54,324 bases of DNA from Actinomycetota bacterium (GTDB lineage: Bacteria; Actinomycetota; Actinomycetes; Nanopelagicales; Nanopelagicaceae): positions 1-54,324 of the forward strand of contig JAQBVO010000010.1 of NCBI GenBank assembly GCA_027728065.1. Direction: 5' to 3'. Numbering within the stretch: position 1 is the stretch's first letter; each line of letters begins with the position of its first letter. The translations under genes and the position numbers were made by a program. This document shows, piece by piece, positions 29,828-39,010 of this stretch. The notes under the pieces are model-generated. The model saw only the letters and a program-made list of their open reading frames with translations. It was not told the origin of the DNA and made no database searches.

Positions 29828-29856
29828 GTGTCGAATTACGACACAATAGTGTTGTG
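29828..29856 (+). promoter_or_regulatory. Two overlapping inverted repeats at the sufR start (candidate SufR operator)
   Basis: GTGTCG at 29828-29833 and CGACAC at 29839-29844 form a perfect repeat with a five-base spacer. Overlapping it, CACAA at 29842-29846 and TTGTG at 29852-29856 form a second repeat, also with a five-base spacer, whose last three bases are the GTG start codon of sufR. SufR proteins autorepress the suf operon from palindromic sites upstream, so this is the natural operator candidate. Binding itself is inferred. Confidence 0.6.
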
Positions 29857-30540
29857 AAAATTGAGTCAAGGCCTCTATCCAGCGCAGAGGATGGCAGCAC
29901 CCGTAATCTGATCGCACGCTCGATCTTAGAGAACGGGCCATCGAGTGCTAGCACTCTGGCCCAGCGCCTATCTATTACGCCATCAGGGGTTCGTCGTCAC
30001 TTAGATCGCTTGGTAGCAGATGGAATTCTCAGTGCACGCCAACCATATGCCGGTCTTTCTCGCGGTCGCGGTAGACCCTCCAAGCTCTTTCTTATCTCCG
30101 AGCAGGGTCACGAAAACTTTAAACATTCATATGATGATTTAGCGTTAGCGGCGCTGCGATTTATGTCGGCAGAGGTAAACGAAAACCTTGTTCACTCTTT
30201 TGCTAAATCGCGCGCCGAAGATATTGAACGCAAAGCGGCACCGATATTGGCAGAGAGTACGGACAAGAATGAGGCGCTGGCGCAGTTTTTTACAGAGATC
30301 GGATATGCCTCAACTATCCAACCCCGTGCACTGGGCGATGAGTTGTGCCAACACCACTGTCCGATAGCTCACGTTGCAACAGCTTTTCCGCAGTTATGTG
30401 AAACCGAAACAGAAGCGATTTCACATCTGCTCGGAACACATGTGCAACGCCTTGCCACGATCGCACATGGCGATGGCGTTTGTACGACTTTTATTCCAAC
30501 ACTACAAACAAAGACCAACAAAAGAAAGGTACTCGCATGA
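29854..30540 (+). CDS. sufR: SUF operon transcriptional repressor SufR (iron-sulfur sensor)
   Basis: A 228-residue winged-helix regulator. The DNA-binding domain lies at about 25-75 ([23 protein letters not shown]). The C-terminal region has cysteines 165, 169, 182 and 210, in [12 protein letters not shown] and GVCT, expected to hold a [4Fe-4S] cluster that tunes repression of suf genes. I chose GTG 29854 because the family starts close to the HTH and because operator-like repeats end at this codon; the open frame extends upstream to 29731, into the ctaA promoter and coding region. The stop overlaps sufB as ATGA. Confidence 0.9.
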   Translation: MKIESRPLSSAEDGSTRNLIARSILENGPSSASTLAQRLSITPSGVRRHLDRLVADGILSARQPYAGLSRGRGRPSKLFLISEQGHENFKHSYDDLALAALRFMSAEVNENLVHSFAKSRAEDIERKAAPILAESTDKNEALAQFFTEIGYASTIQPRALGDELCQHHCPIAHVATAFPQLCETETEAISHLLGTHVQRLATIAHGDGVCTTFIPTLQTKTNKRKVLA

Positions 30541-31946
30541 CAACGGCGCATCCAGAACTCGAAGGCCTCGGAAACTATGAATACGGTTGGTCGGATAAGA
30601 GCGAAGTAGGTACTAACGCACGACGAGGTCTGAATGAAGATGTTGTCCGCGATATTTCAAGCAAGAAATCCGAGCCACAGTGGATGCTAGATCTGCGCTT
30701 GAAGGGCTTGACCCTATTTGGAAAAAAGCCAATGCCTAACTGGGGTGCAGATCTATCTGGAATATTCTTTGACACGATTAAATACTTTGTCCGCTCCACC
30801 GAAAAGCAGGCTGCAACATGGGATGACTTACCAGAAGAGATAAAGAATACTTACGATCGTCTTGGAATTCCTGAGGCTGAAAAGCAGCGTTTAGTCTCTG
30901 GAGTTGCTGCCCAGTATGAATCCGAAGTTGTCTACCACTCTATTCGTGAAGATTTAGAGGCACAGGGCGTTATCTTTCTAGATACCGACACCGCGCTTAA
31001 AGAGCAGCCAGAGTTGTTTAAAGAGTATTTCGCAACGGTGATTCCAGTGGGCGATAACAAGTTTGCCGCGCTCAATACAGCCGTCTGGTCGGGTGGTTCA
31101 TTTATCTATGTACCCAAGGGCGTTCATGTCGATATTCCTTTGCAGGCCTATTTCCGTATTAATACCGAGAATATGGGACAGTTTGAACGCACATTGATCA
31201 TCGCCGATGAGGATTCTTACATTCACTACGTTGAGGGCTGCACCGCACCCATCTATAAATCAGATTCACTGCACTCAGCCGTTGTGGAAATCATCGTTAA
31301 AAAGGGTGCACGTGTGCGCTATACAACGATTCAAAACTGGTCGAACAATGTATATAACTTGGTTACTAAGCGTGCAACATGTGCTGAAGGGGCGACAATG
31401 GAGTGGGTCGATGGAAATATCGGCTCGAAGGTCACCATGAAGTACCCAGCGATTTTTCTCATGGGTCCACACTCTAAAGGTGAGACTCTCTCATTAGCAT
31501 TTGCCGGCGAAGGTCAGCACCAGGATTCGGGGGCAAAGATGGTGCATGCAGCACCTCATACATCCTCTTCAGTTATCTCTAAATCTGTAGCGCGCAATGG
31601 TGGTCGCACCTCTTACCGAGGCCTTGTAAAGATTGAGACAGGGGCTCATCACTCTAAAAGCACAGTTAAATGCGACGCGCTTTTGGTTGACACAATCTCT
31701 CGCTCTGACACATATCCATATGTTGATGTTCGCGAAGACGATGTTTCGTTGGGTCATGAAGCGACAGTTTCAAAGATTAGCGATGATCAACTCTTCTATC
31801 TGATGTCGCGTGGCTTAAACGAGGATGAGGCGATGGCCATGATTGTTCGCGGCTTTATCGAGCCAATTGCACGCGAGTTACCGATGGAGTACGCCCTAGA
31901 ACTCAACAGGCTTATTGAGCTGCAAATGGAAGGCGCAGTTGGTTAA
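30537..31946 (+). CDS. sufB: Fe-S cluster assembly scaffold protein SufB
   Basis: A 469-residue SufB, the core of the SufBC2D scaffold on which Fe-S clusters are built. Family features are [19 protein letters not shown] near the N-terminus, the beta-helix core with [17 protein letters not shown], and the end segment [20 protein letters not shown] with RGFIEPI. I chose ATG 30537, preceded by AGAAAGG and overlapping the sufR stop; an upstream in-frame ATG at 30480 lies inside sufR. No intein interrupts it, unlike in some mycobacteria. Confidence 0.96.
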   Translation: MTTAHPELEGLGNYEYGWSDKSEVGTNARRGLNEDVVRDISSKKSEPQWMLDLRLKGLTLFGKKPMPNWGADLSGIFFDTIKYFVRSTEKQAATWDDLPEEIKNTYDRLGIPEAEKQRLVSGVAAQYESEVVYHSIREDLEAQGVIFLDTDTALKEQPELFKEYFATVIPVGDNKFAALNTAVWSGGSFIYVPKGVHVDIPLQAYFRINTENMGQFERTLIIADEDSYIHYVEGCTAPIYKSDSLHSAVVEIIVKKGARVRYTTIQNWSNNVYNLVTKRATCAEGATMEWVDGNIGSKVTMKYPAIFLMGPHSKGETLSLAFAGEGQHQDSGAKMVHAAPHTSSSVISKSVARNGGRTSYRGLVKIETGAHHSKSTVKCDALLVDTISRSDTYPYVDVREDDVSLGHEATVSKISDDQLFYLMSRGLNEDEAMAMIVRGFIEPIARELPMEYALELNRLIELQMEGAVG

Positions 31947-33028
31947 TGTCACTTCTTACAACCAACTACTTAACACCAACCGGCCGCGAAGAGGCATGGC
32001 GTTTTACTCCTCTTAAACGTCTTAAGGGTTTACATGATGCAACGGCCGTGATTGGTGATCGCCAATCTTTACAGACAATTGCCCAGCTCCCTGCCGGTGT
32101 TAGCTTCACACATGAAAACCTTGATCCCCTTGCCCCAAGTGACGATCTCATTATCGGGCGTATACGGGCTGCATCCAGTGCAGTATCACATTTATCTATT
32201 GCATCGAAGGTAGAAGTTGGCCAACCGATATTTTTAGGCAGAACCAGCGGAGCCTTAGATACGGCCGAACTCTCGCGAGTTCGCATCTCTCTAGGCGCTC
32301 ATGCAGTTGCAACAGTGGTCCTTGAAAATACAGGGGATACAGTCTTAGCAGAAGATCTGGAGATATCCCTGGCCCCAGGATCTAATTTGAAGTTCATTAC
32401 TGTGCAAGAGTTTGATTCAAAGAGCGTCTATGCCGCACGTCATCACGCAGTGATAGATAGAGATGCCCAATTTCAATCGATAACTATCACCCTTGGTGGA
32501 GATGTTGTTCGAATTCTTCCGACAGTAGAGTTTGTGGCACCTGGCGGATCGGCTGAACTTTTCGGAGTGTACTTTGCAACTACCGGACAGTTTTTTGAAC
32601 ATCGTATTCACATCGACCATCTAGTCCCGCATGCTAAGTCGCGTGTTAATTTCAAGGGTGCTCTGGCCGGACAGGATGCTCACACAGTATGGATTGGAGA
32701 TGTCTTCATCGGCTCTAACGCCGAAGGCACTGACACCTACGAACTCAACCGCAACCTGCTTCTTACCGATGGTGCTCGCGCCGATTCTGTTCCAAATCTA
32801 GAGATTGAAACCGGTCAGATCGTAGGAGCAGGACATGCCAGTACGACAGGGCGTTTTGATGATGAACAGCTCTTCTATTTAATGTCGCGAGGTATCTCTC
32901 TAGCCGATGCCAGACGCTTAGTCATACGCGGTTTCTTCCATGAGATCATTACCATCGTAGGTATTGACTCTATTGAAGATCGATTGATGAATCGCATCGA
33001 TAGTGAACTCGAAAAGGTAGGTGTCTAG
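31946..33028 (+). CDS. sufD: Fe-S cluster assembly protein SufD
   Basis: A 360-residue SufD, which pairs with SufB and SufC in the scaffold complex and is linked to iron entry. The N-terminus has GREEAWRFTPLKRLKGL. The C-terminal half carries the shared SufB/SufD fold with DTYELNRNLLLTDGARADS, PNLEIETGQIVGAGHASTTG and [13 protein letters not shown]. It overlaps sufB by one base (TTAATG) and is immediately followed by a Rieske protein gene. Confidence 0.95.
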   Translation: MSLLTTNYLTPTGREEAWRFTPLKRLKGLHDATAVIGDRQSLQTIAQLPAGVSFTHENLDPLAPSDDLIIGRIRAASSAVSHLSIASKVEVGQPIFLGRTSGALDTAELSRVRISLGAHAVATVVLENTGDTVLAEDLEISLAPGSNLKFITVQEFDSKSVYAARHHAVIDRDAQFQSITITLGGDVVRILPTVEFVAPGGSAELFGVYFATTGQFFEHRIHIDHLVPHAKSRVNFKGALAGQDAHTVWIGDVFIGSNAEGTDTYELNRNLLLTDGARADSVPNLEIETGQIVGAGHASTTGRFDDEQLFYLMSRGISLADARRLVIRGFFHEIITIVGIDSIEDRLMNRIDSELEKVGV

Positions 33029-33325
33029 ATGTCTGATCTAACCTTAGACCAACTTGAATCAGCTAAGCCAGTCAAGATCGAAAAAGGCGGCAAAGATATC
33101 TGTGTTGTGCGCATCAACGATGAAGTCTTTGCCGTTGATGATACTTGCTCTCATGCCAATGCATCCCTAACCGAAGGAGATGTAGATGATTTCACAATCG
33201 AGTGTTGGCTACATGGTGCCCAGTTTGATCTGCGCACAGGTGAGGTAGTAGCCCTTCCAGCCACAGATGCTCTTAAAACATATCCAGTAAAAATCGAGGG
33301 CAATTTAATTACGGTCGAGATTTAA
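33029..33325 (+). CDS. Rieske-type [2Fe-2S] ferredoxin in the suf operon
   Basis: A 98-residue small Rieske protein. Cluster ligands are Cys40 and His42 in CSHANA and Cys59 and His62 in CWLHGAQFDLRTG. There is no membrane segment, so it is a soluble protein like the ferredoxin parts of ring-hydroxylating dioxygenases or NirD. It starts directly after the sufD stop. Its place between sufD and sufC is common in actinobacteria and suggests an electron-transfer role in cluster assembly, but that role is inferred from context. Confidence 0.92.
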   Translation: MSDLTLDQLESAKPVKIEKGGKDICVVRINDEVFAVDDTCSHANASLTEGDVDDFTIECWLHGAQFDLRTGEVVALPATDALKTYPVKIEGNLITVEI

Positions 33326-33343
33326 GAGAGAGAGGCATTGATT

Positions 33344-34096
33344 ATGAGTAGATTAGAAATTCGCAATCTAGCGGTATCGGTAAACACAGATGCTGGTGAG
33401 ATTGAGATTCTCAAAGGCGTAGATCTAACTATTGAATCTGGAGAGATCCATGCCATCATGGGTCCAAATGGTTCGGGTAAATCAACACTTGCTTACTCAA
33501 TTGCAGGTCACCCTAAATACAAGATCGTCAGTGGCTCGGTCACTCTCGATGGGCGCGATCTTCTTCAAATGAGCGTAGATGAACGGGCAAGGGCGGGTCT
33601 ATTTTTAGCGATGCAGTATCCCGTTGAAGTCCCTGGTGTCTCTGTTTCAAATTTTCTACGTACGGCGGCAACGGCGCTGCGCGGTGAGGCACCTAAACTC
33701 CGTACATGGGCGAGCGAAGTAAAGGATGCGATGGCGGCACTGAACATGGATCCAGCATTTGCTACGCGCAACGTTAATGAGGGTTTTTCTGGCGGGGAGA
33801 AAAAGCGGCATGAGATTATGCAACTTGAACTTTTGAAACCAAAGATTGCAATTCTCGATGAAACTGACTCTGGCCTAGATGTTGACGCGCTGCGCATCGT
33901 CGCGCAAGGGGTAAATCGTGCCAAGGAGATGAACAACCTGGGAGTAGTACTGATTACTCACTACACCCGAATCCTTCGATACATCAAACCTGATTTCGTG
34001 CATGTATTTGCTAATGGCCGAATTGTCGAAGAGGGTGGAGCTGAACTAGCCGATGAGTTAGAGGCAAAGGGCTATGCAGATTACGTGAGTAAATAG
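33344..34096 (+). CDS. sufC: Fe-S cluster assembly ATPase SufC
   Basis: A 250-residue ABC-type ATPase without membrane partner that drives conformational changes in SufBCD. Walker A is GPNGSGKST, the signature FSGGEKKRHEIMQ, Walker B IAILDETDSGLD and the switch histidine is in LITHYTRIL. ATG 33344 is preferred over TTG 33338 because the GAGAGAGAGG at 33326-33335 is eight bases from the ATG but only two from the TTG. It is followed five bases later by sufS. Confidence 0.95.
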   Translation: MSRLEIRNLAVSVNTDAGEIEILKGVDLTIESGEIHAIMGPNGSGKSTLAYSIAGHPKYKIVSGSVTLDGRDLLQMSVDERARAGLFLAMQYPVEVPGVSVSNFLRTAATALRGEAPKLRTWASEVKDAMAALNMDPAFATRNVNEGFSGGEKKRHEIMQLELLKPKIAILDETDSGLDVDALRIVAQGVNRAKEMNNLGVVLITHYTRILRYIKPDFVHVFANGRIVEEGGAELADELEAKGYADYVSK

Positions 34097-34101
34097 GTAA
34101 A

Positions 34102-35358
34102 ATGTCTCTGACGGCCCTGGCCATGCGCGAAGATTTTCCTATCTTCCTGCGCACCGTTGCCGAAGGCAAGAAATTGGTCTATCTCGATAATGGGGCGACG
34201 AGTCAAAAGCCGTTATGTGTGATTGAGTCAGAGAGTAATTTTTATAAACTCCATAACGCCGCCGTCCATCGGGGAGCCCATCAATTGGCGCAAGAGGCCA
34301 CAGAGGCTTACGAGAGTGCGCGTGCAATCGTTGCCGATTTCTTAACTGCCCCTGGTGGCGCTGATGAGATTATCTTCACGAAGAGTGCCACCGAATCCCT
34401 CAACCTCCTGGCCTATACCATGGGTAATGCCCCTAGCGGTAACCGTTTCGCTCTTTCAGTTGGAGATCGCATCGTTGTGAGCGAGATGGAGCACCATGCA
34501 AATCTGATTCCTTGGCAACAGTTATGTGCCCGCACAGGAGCGGAGTTAGTATGGTTTGGGCTCACTCCAGAGGGTCGGTTAGATCTCTCTAGTATTGACG
34601 ATTTAATTTCCACACGAACGAAGATTGTTGCAATAACACATCAATCAAATGTACTTGGAACGATAAACCCACTGGATGCAATCGTAGATCGCGCCCATAA
34701 AGTCGGTGCAGTGGTTGTTCTAGATGCCTGTCAATCGGTTCCGCACATGGCAATCGACGTAACGGCTCTGGATGTGGATTTTCTTGTCTTTTCTGGACAT
34801 AAGGCTCTTGGCCCTACAGGTATTGGCATTCTCTGGGGTCGCATGCATCTGCTTGATGAACTGCCACCATTTCTATTCGGTGGTTCAATGATTGAAAATG
34901 TAACGATGACCTCTGCAACATGGGCTGCAGTACCGGCCAAATTTGAAGCTGGGGTACCTAACATGGCTCAGGCCGTAGGTTTAGGCACGGCGTTACAGTA
35001 TTTATCTGGCATTGGGATGGATAACGTACACCACCATGAAATTGCATTAACAAGCTATCTTCTTAATGAACTATCACGTGTACCAGATATCCGCATCGTT
35101 GGTCCAACAAATACACAATCTCGTGGCGGCACTATTTCATTTACGATCAAAGATATTCATCCACATGATGTGGGGCAGTATTTAGATAGCCAAGGGGTAG
35201 TTGTTCGCACTGGTCACCACTGCGCATGGCCGTTGGCTAGATCCTTAAAGGCTCCTGCAAGTACCAGAGCTTCCCTCTATATTTACAATGATGAAAAGGA
35301 CTGTGACGCACTTGTTGATGCCATATTAGGGGCACAGAAATATTTTGGGAGACTCTAA
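34102..35358 (+). CDS. sufS: Cysteine desulfurase SufS
   Basis: A 418-residue PLP-dependent group II cysteine desulfurase that takes sulfur from cysteine and passes it to SufU. YLDNGATSQKP and AVHRGAHQLAQEA mark the N-terminus. The PLP lysine is K234 in FSGHKALGPTG, and the persulfide-carrying cysteine is C374 in RTGHHCAWPL. It abuts sufU with no gap, as expected for a donor-acceptor pair. Confidence 0.96.
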   Translation: MSLTALAMREDFPIFLRTVAEGKKLVYLDNGATSQKPLCVIESESNFYKLHNAAVHRGAHQLAQEATEAYESARAIVADFLTAPGGADEIIFTKSATESLNLLAYTMGNAPSGNRFALSVGDRIVVSEMEHHANLIPWQQLCARTGAELVWFGLTPEGRLDLSSIDDLISTRTKIVAITHQSNVLGTINPLDAIVDRAHKVGAVVVLDACQSVPHMAIDVTALDVDFLVFSGHKALGPTGIGILWGRMHLLDELPPFLFGGSMIENVTMTSATWAAVPAKFEAGVPNMAQAVGLGTALQYLSGIGMDNVHHHEIALTSYLLNELSRVPDIRIVGPTNTQSRGGTISFTIKDIHPHDVGQYLDSQGVVVRTGHHCAWPLARSLKAPASTRASLYIYNDEKDCDALVDAILGAQKYFGRL

Positions 35359-35799
35359 ATGAAATTGGATTCGCTCTACCAAGAGGTGATACTCGATCAC
35401 TATAAACATCCCCAAAATAAGGGTTTGAGTGAGGACTTTACCGCCCAGGTGAGTCACGTCAATATAAGTTGTGGCGATGAGATAACCCTCAATATTCGCC
35501 TAACAGGTGATCTGATTAGCGCTCTGAGATGGGATGGGCAGGGTTGTTCGATCTCACAGGCCAGTGTCTCGATGCTGACTGATTTATTGACGGGTAAAAC
35601 CTTAGAAGAAGCTGCAGTAATTGTTAAGAGTTTCTCCGATCTTATGGCCAGTAAAGGCACCTCACCTGGAGATCCCTCGATACTTGAGGATGCGGTAGTT
35701 TTTGCCGGGGTATCGAAATTTCCAGGACGAGTAAAATGTGCCCTGCTTGGATGGATGGCCTTTAAGGATGTAGCGATTCAGGCCCAAGGTAAGAAATAG
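35359..35799 (+). CDS. sufU: SufU sulfur acceptor/scaffold protein
   Basis: A 146-residue SufU. Cys38, Asp40, Cys63 and Cys127 (in SCGDE, GQGCSIS and VKCALLGW) match the zinc/sulfur ligands known in Bacillus SufU. The 18-residue-or-so insertion after the second cysteine (LLTGKTLEEA) separates it from IscU. In Gram-positive SUF systems SufU relays sulfur from SufS to SufBCD. It begins right after the sufS stop and is followed eight bases later by sufT. Confidence 0.94.
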   Translation: MKLDSLYQEVILDHYKHPQNKGLSEDFTAQVSHVNISCGDEITLNIRLTGDLISALRWDGQGCSISQASVSMLTDLLTGKTLEEAAVIVKSFSDLMASKGTSPGDPSILEDAVVFAGVSKFPGRVKCALLGWMAFKDVAIQAQGKK

Positions 35800-35807
35800 G
35801 GAGAGAA

Positions 35808-36119
35808 ATGGCAGCCAGCGTAGATGATGTTACTGAGGCGATGAAGGATGTTGTCGATCCTGAACTAGGAATCAATGTTGTAGATCTTGGTCTTATTTAT
35901 GATGTTATGGTCGATGAGGCAAATATTGCGATACTTAATATGACACTAACATCTGCAGCCTGTCCTCTTCAAGATGTTATTGAAGATCAGACACGTCAAG
36001 CCCTTGCTGCAATGACAAGTGATGTAAAAATTAACTGGGTCTGGATGCCACCTTGGGGGCCAGATAAAATCTCTGACGATGGACGAGATCAGTTGCGCGC
36101 GTTGGGATTTACGGTTTAA
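35808..36119 (+). CDS. sufT: SufT / MIP18-family (DUF59) Fe-S assembly protein
   Basis: A 103-residue DUF59 protein with VVDPELGINVVDLGLIYDV at the start and the loop TSAACPLQDVIEDQ, which carries the conserved cysteine. A C-terminal WMPPWGPDKISDDGRDQLR is typical of the suf-linked subgroup. Such proteins help in maturation or delivery of Fe-S clusters under demand. GGGAGAG at 35800-35806 is a ribosome binding site. It is the last gene of the suf operon. Confidence 0.92.
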   Translation: MAASVDDVTEAMKDVVDPELGINVVDLGLIYDVMVDEANIAILNMTLTSAACPLQDVIEDQTRQALAAMTSDVKINWVWMPPWGPDKISDDGRDQLRALGFTV

Positions 36120-36131
36120 GCAGTAACTGCA

Positions 36132-36137
36132 TAGGCT
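36132..36137 (+). promoter_or_regulatory. -10 element TAGGCT for the ABC exporter gene (leaderless)
   Basis: TAGGCT ends six bases before ATG 36144 and there is no ribosome binding site in between. The exporter gene therefore probably has its own leaderless transcript although it follows sufT by only 24 bases. Confidence 0.5.
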
Positions 36138-36143
36138 AGAGCC

Positions 36144-38036
36144 ATGTCGCTACAGGCGCTCTGGATGACTCATCGCTCTATGACGGCCGACCCATCGCTT
36201 AAGGAAGTAAAATTAAAGCCAGGCACAGTTAAGCGAATCTTTACTTTTGCAAAGCCTTACCGTTCTAGTATAGTTATTTTCTTAATCACCGTTGTTATCG
36301 ATGCCGCACTCATCATTACGACACCCTTGCTTCTGATGCGCTTGATAGATGATGGCGTAATTCCAAATAATGCAGAACTAGTAACACAGTTAGCCCTCGC
36401 CGTAGGTTTGATAGCGATAGCCGATGCATTGATGAGCATGTTGGGTCGCTATTTCTCCTCTCGAATCGGGGAGGGCCTTATCTATGATTTGCGCACATTG
36501 GTCTTTGCCCACGTACAGCGTCAGTCGATTGCATTTTTTACCCGAACACAAACCGGGGCTTTAATATCACGAATTAACTCAGATGTAATGGGTGCCCAAC
36601 AGGCCTTTACCGCCACCCTCTCTGGGCTTCTTAGTAACGTCGTATCACTTGTACTAGTGGGCGTAACGATGATGATTTTGTCATGGCAGATTACAATCTT
36701 TTCACTTATTTTACTTCCCTTGTTTTTGATACCGACGAAATGGGTTGGCAAGAAACTACAGTATCTAACGCGCGAATCCTTCAACGTTAACGCCGAAATG
36801 TCGAGCACGATGACTGAGCGCTTTAATGTATCGGGAGCGATGCTCGTTGCACTTTATGGCAAAGCAAAGGTTGAGGGCGAGTATTTTAGGTCGCGCGCCA
36901 GGCGAGTGGCAGATATCGGTATCAAAATGGCGATGCTCAATAGATTATTCTTTATTGCACTCACCAGCGTTGCTGCAATCGCCACGGCCTTTGCTTACGG
37001 TATCGGTGGGCATTTAGCTATTAATGGGGCGCTTAGCGTCGGAACGTTGCTCGCGATAACTGCGTTGCTTGCCCGCTTGTACGGTCCACTCACCGCCCTT
37101 TCAAATGTGCGCCTAGATGTGATGACATCACTGGTCTCATTTGAGCGAGTCTTTGAAGTATTGGATTTGGAACCGATGGTAAAGGATCGACAAGGTGCGA
37201 TCGACTATCAGGCGAAAAATCCCTGCATTGCCTTTAACGATGTCAGTTTTACTTATCCGCGTGCTGAAGAAATCTCATTAGCCTCTCTTGAATCGGTTGC
37301 AAAGGCTGAAACAGTAGATAGTGGTGAAGTTCTTAAGAATCTTTCATTTGTCGCCGAACCCGGTACATTAACCGCGCTCGTTGGTCCATCGGGTGCGGGT
37401 AAGACAACTATTAGCGCATTGATTCCACGTTTATACGATGTCACATCGGGTTCGATCACAATCGATGGCCATGATATCCGTGATCTATCGATTGAGTCGC
37501 TGCGCCAATCCATCGGGGTTGTCATGCAAGATGCCCATCTTTTTCATGAAACGATTGCACAAAACCTTCGATATGCAAAGACAGATGCAACCTATGAGCA
37601 GATGAAGAGTGCATGTGAAGCCGCTGCGATTTGGAAGCTCATCGGATCTCTTCCCAATGGTTTGGATACGATGGTAGGAGAGCGCGGACATCGCCTCTCA
37701 GGTGGAGAGAAACAACGGCTCGCCATCGCTCGTTTGCTTCTTAAATCTCCATCAGTGGTGATTCTTGATGAGGCCACCGCCCATCTAGATTCAGAGAATG
37801 AGTCACTCGTACATACCGCCCTTGAGAATGCGTTAAAGGGCCGTACGAGTATTGTCATAGCACATCGTTTGAGCACGGTTCGAAACGCCGATCAAATTCT
37901 TGTTCTCGATGCTGGTCGTATTATCGAACGGGGAACTCATGAAGAGTTAGTTCAACTCGGCGGGCTCTATTGCGATCTTTATACTCGCCAGAATTTAACG
38001 GGTTCGACGAATCAAAATCCGTCCATAAACAACTAA
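36144..38036 (+). CDS. ABC exporter, fused membrane and ATPase domains
   Basis: A 630-residue half-transporter of the ABCB/MsbA-like type. The membrane domain (about 30-320) has around six helices and a typical GALISRINSDV intracellular loop. The ATPase domain has Walker A GPSGAGKTT, Q-loop GVVMQDAHLFHETI, signature LSGGEKQRLAIARL, Walker B VVILDEATAHLD and switch AHRLSTVRNAD, all intact. It probably works as a homodimer that exports a lipid, peptide or drug; the substrate cannot be told. A 30-residue insert sits between the ATPase beta-strand FNDVSFTYPRAEE and the core. The 3' end overlaps SURF1 by 42 bases in convergent orientation. Confidence 0.9.
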   Translation: MSLQALWMTHRSMTADPSLKEVKLKPGTVKRIFTFAKPYRSSIVIFLITVVIDAALIITTPLLLMRLIDDGVIPNNAELVTQLALAVGLIAIADALMSMLGRYFSSRIGEGLIYDLRTLVFAHVQRQSIAFFTRTQTGALISRINSDVMGAQQAFTATLSGLLSNVVSLVLVGVTMMILSWQITIFSLILLPLFLIPTKWVGKKLQYLTRESFNVNAEMSSTMTERFNVSGAMLVALYGKAKVEGEYFRSRARRVADIGIKMAMLNRLFFIALTSVAAIATAFAYGIGGHLAINGALSVGTLLAITALLARLYGPLTALSNVRLDVMTSLVSFERVFEVLDLEPMVKDRQGAIDYQAKNPCIAFNDVSFTYPRAEEISLASLESVAKAETVDSGEVLKNLSFVAEPGTLTALVGPSGAGKTTISALIPRLYDVTSGSITIDGHDIRDLSIESLRQSIGVVMQDAHLFHETIAQNLRYAKTDATYEQMKSACEAAAIWKLIGSLPNGLDTMVGERGHRLSGGEKQRLAIARLLLKSPSVVILDEATAHLDSENESLVHTALENALKGRTSIVIAHRLSTVRNADQILVLDAGRIIERGTHEELVQLGGLYCDLYTRQNLTGSTNQNPSINN

Positions 38037-38684
38037 TCCAGCAAAGAATATCCATTGAAGGGCATATGCCATATGTGGTCCATCGCTTAACTCTGGCAGT
38101 TGTGCTGGTACTGTCGGTGTGAGCGATTTCTCAGAACCACTCAGTAGATCTAGATAGAAGCCTTGGGTATCTAACCTCGACTGTGCATTGAGTTCGCCAA
38201 CTAATCCTTGGCCATTAGCTGGTAGGGCAAAGAAATAGCCGCGGGGAAGGGATGAGTCCAGGCGCAGACGGCCAGTTATCTCTACGACACCGGGAGCAGG
38301 ATTAACAACGACGGGGGGAGTGGTTGCAGTTATGCCGGCCTTAACCCAGCCGCGATCTACCCAGAAACGCTCGCCTGCAGTTGAAATAAATAGTGTTAAA
38401 ACCTCAAAACCATAGACACCCTCTGAATATCTATTGCGCAACAAGATCTGTTCACTTATGTCAAACTCGCCAGTGGTACGCACGCTACGCCATTCGTACC
38501 TCTGCGGAGTGCGACCAATATCAGATAGTGCAATTGCCTGTAGAGCAATGTGATTTTTAATGATTGCATTGCGAGCATGACGGTCGATGCCACGTTGGTA
38601 CTGCCATTGCGCCGCCCACAAACATAGAACAATGAGGGCAAGAGCTAGAATCGATCTAAGAATCGCCCATGGTTCGCGCCGCAT
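37995..38684 (-). CDS. SURF1 family cytochrome oxidase assembly protein
   Basis: A 229-residue SURF1 protein with the usual two membrane helices at its ends (about 10-28 and 205-223) around an extracytoplasmic domain. QWQYQRGIDRHARN follows the first helix, and RTTGEFDISEQILLRNR and FWVDRGWVKAG are family motifs; the second helix begins at HMAYALQWIFFAGLV. It supports heme A insertion into cytochrome c oxidase, in line with ctaA elsewhere in the window. The 3' end overlaps the ABC exporter gene. Confidence 0.9.
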   Translation of the reverse strand: MRREPWAILRSILALALIVLCLWAAQWQYQRGIDRHARNAIIKNHIALQAIALSDIGRTPQRYEWRSVRTTGEFDISEQILLRNRYSEGVYGFEVLTLFISTAGERFWVDRGWVKAGITATTPPVVVNPAPGVVEITGRLRLDSSLPRGYFFALPANGQGLVGELNAQSRLDTQGFYLDLLSGSEKSLTPTVPAQLPELSDGPHMAYALQWIFFAGLVVYGRILIRRTR

Positions 38685-38690
38685 GCTCTT

Positions 38691-38696
38691 ACTTTA
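38691..38696 (-). promoter_or_regulatory. -10 element TAAAGT for the SURF1 gene (leaderless)
   Basis: Read on the minus strand, TAAAGT is followed by six bases and then the SURF1 ATG at 38684. The element sits in the 14-base gap after the DUF3099 stop, so SURF1 may be transcribed on its own as well as with DUF3099. Confidence 0.5.
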
Positions 38697-38698
38697 GT

Positions 38699-38971
38699 TT
38701 ATGAAAGTTCGCGTGGATTCTCATTACTTACATGCGCCCCAGGAATAAAGGTTTCACGACCTGCATTGGCTATAACCACGGCAAAATAGGGAAGAAGAAC
38801 GGCACCAGCGAGAGCAAACCAGCGATATGGGCTGGGCAAGATAACCGTTAATATAAAGCAAGCGGTACGAATCATCATCGAAATGAAATATCGCTTTTGG
38901 CGACCGGCTTGATCGGCACTTAACGCTTTAGGCGCGCTGGTGATATTGAAGATTTCTTTCTCATCGGCCAT
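38699..38971 (-). CDS. DUF3099 family small membrane protein
   Basis: A 90-residue protein of the actinobacterial DUF3099 family, function unknown. ITSAPKALSADQAGRQKRYFISMMIRT, seen in two parts, is the family signature, and two hydrophobic segments (about 35-52 and 57-73) follow. I start it at ATG 38971 (MADEKEIFNITSAP), because a -10-like TAGGCT lies seven bases upstream and the family begins close to the ITSAP motif. ATGs at 38995 and 39007 are possible but would lie upstream of that element. It sits between SURF1 and fabG, a conserved actinobacterial order. Confidence 0.85.
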   Translation of the reverse strand: MADEKEIFNITSAPKALSADQAGRQKRYFISMMIRTACFILTVILPSPYRWFALAGAVLLPYFAVVIANAGRETFIPGAHVSNENPRELS

Positions 38972-38978
38972 GTCATTA

Positions 38979-38984
38979 AGCCTA
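38979..38984 (-). promoter_or_regulatory. -10 element TAGGCT for DUF3099 (leaderless)
   Basis: On the minus strand TAGGCT, then seven bases, then ATG 38971. This decides the start of the DUF3099 gene. It is the same hexamer as at the ABC exporter gene. Confidence 0.45.
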
Positions 38985-39010
38985 TTGCTAGCCATGGATA
39001 TGTGCATCTT

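Noticed and set aside
29731-29853. N-terminal extension of SufR
   Set aside because: It would begin inside ctaA and cross both promoters and the operator-like repeats; GTG 29854 is the natural start.
30480-30536. N-terminal extension of SufB from an upstream ATG
   Set aside because: It lies wholly inside sufR, lacks a ribosome binding site, and SufB homologues start near the ATG at 30537, which has AGAAAGG upstream.
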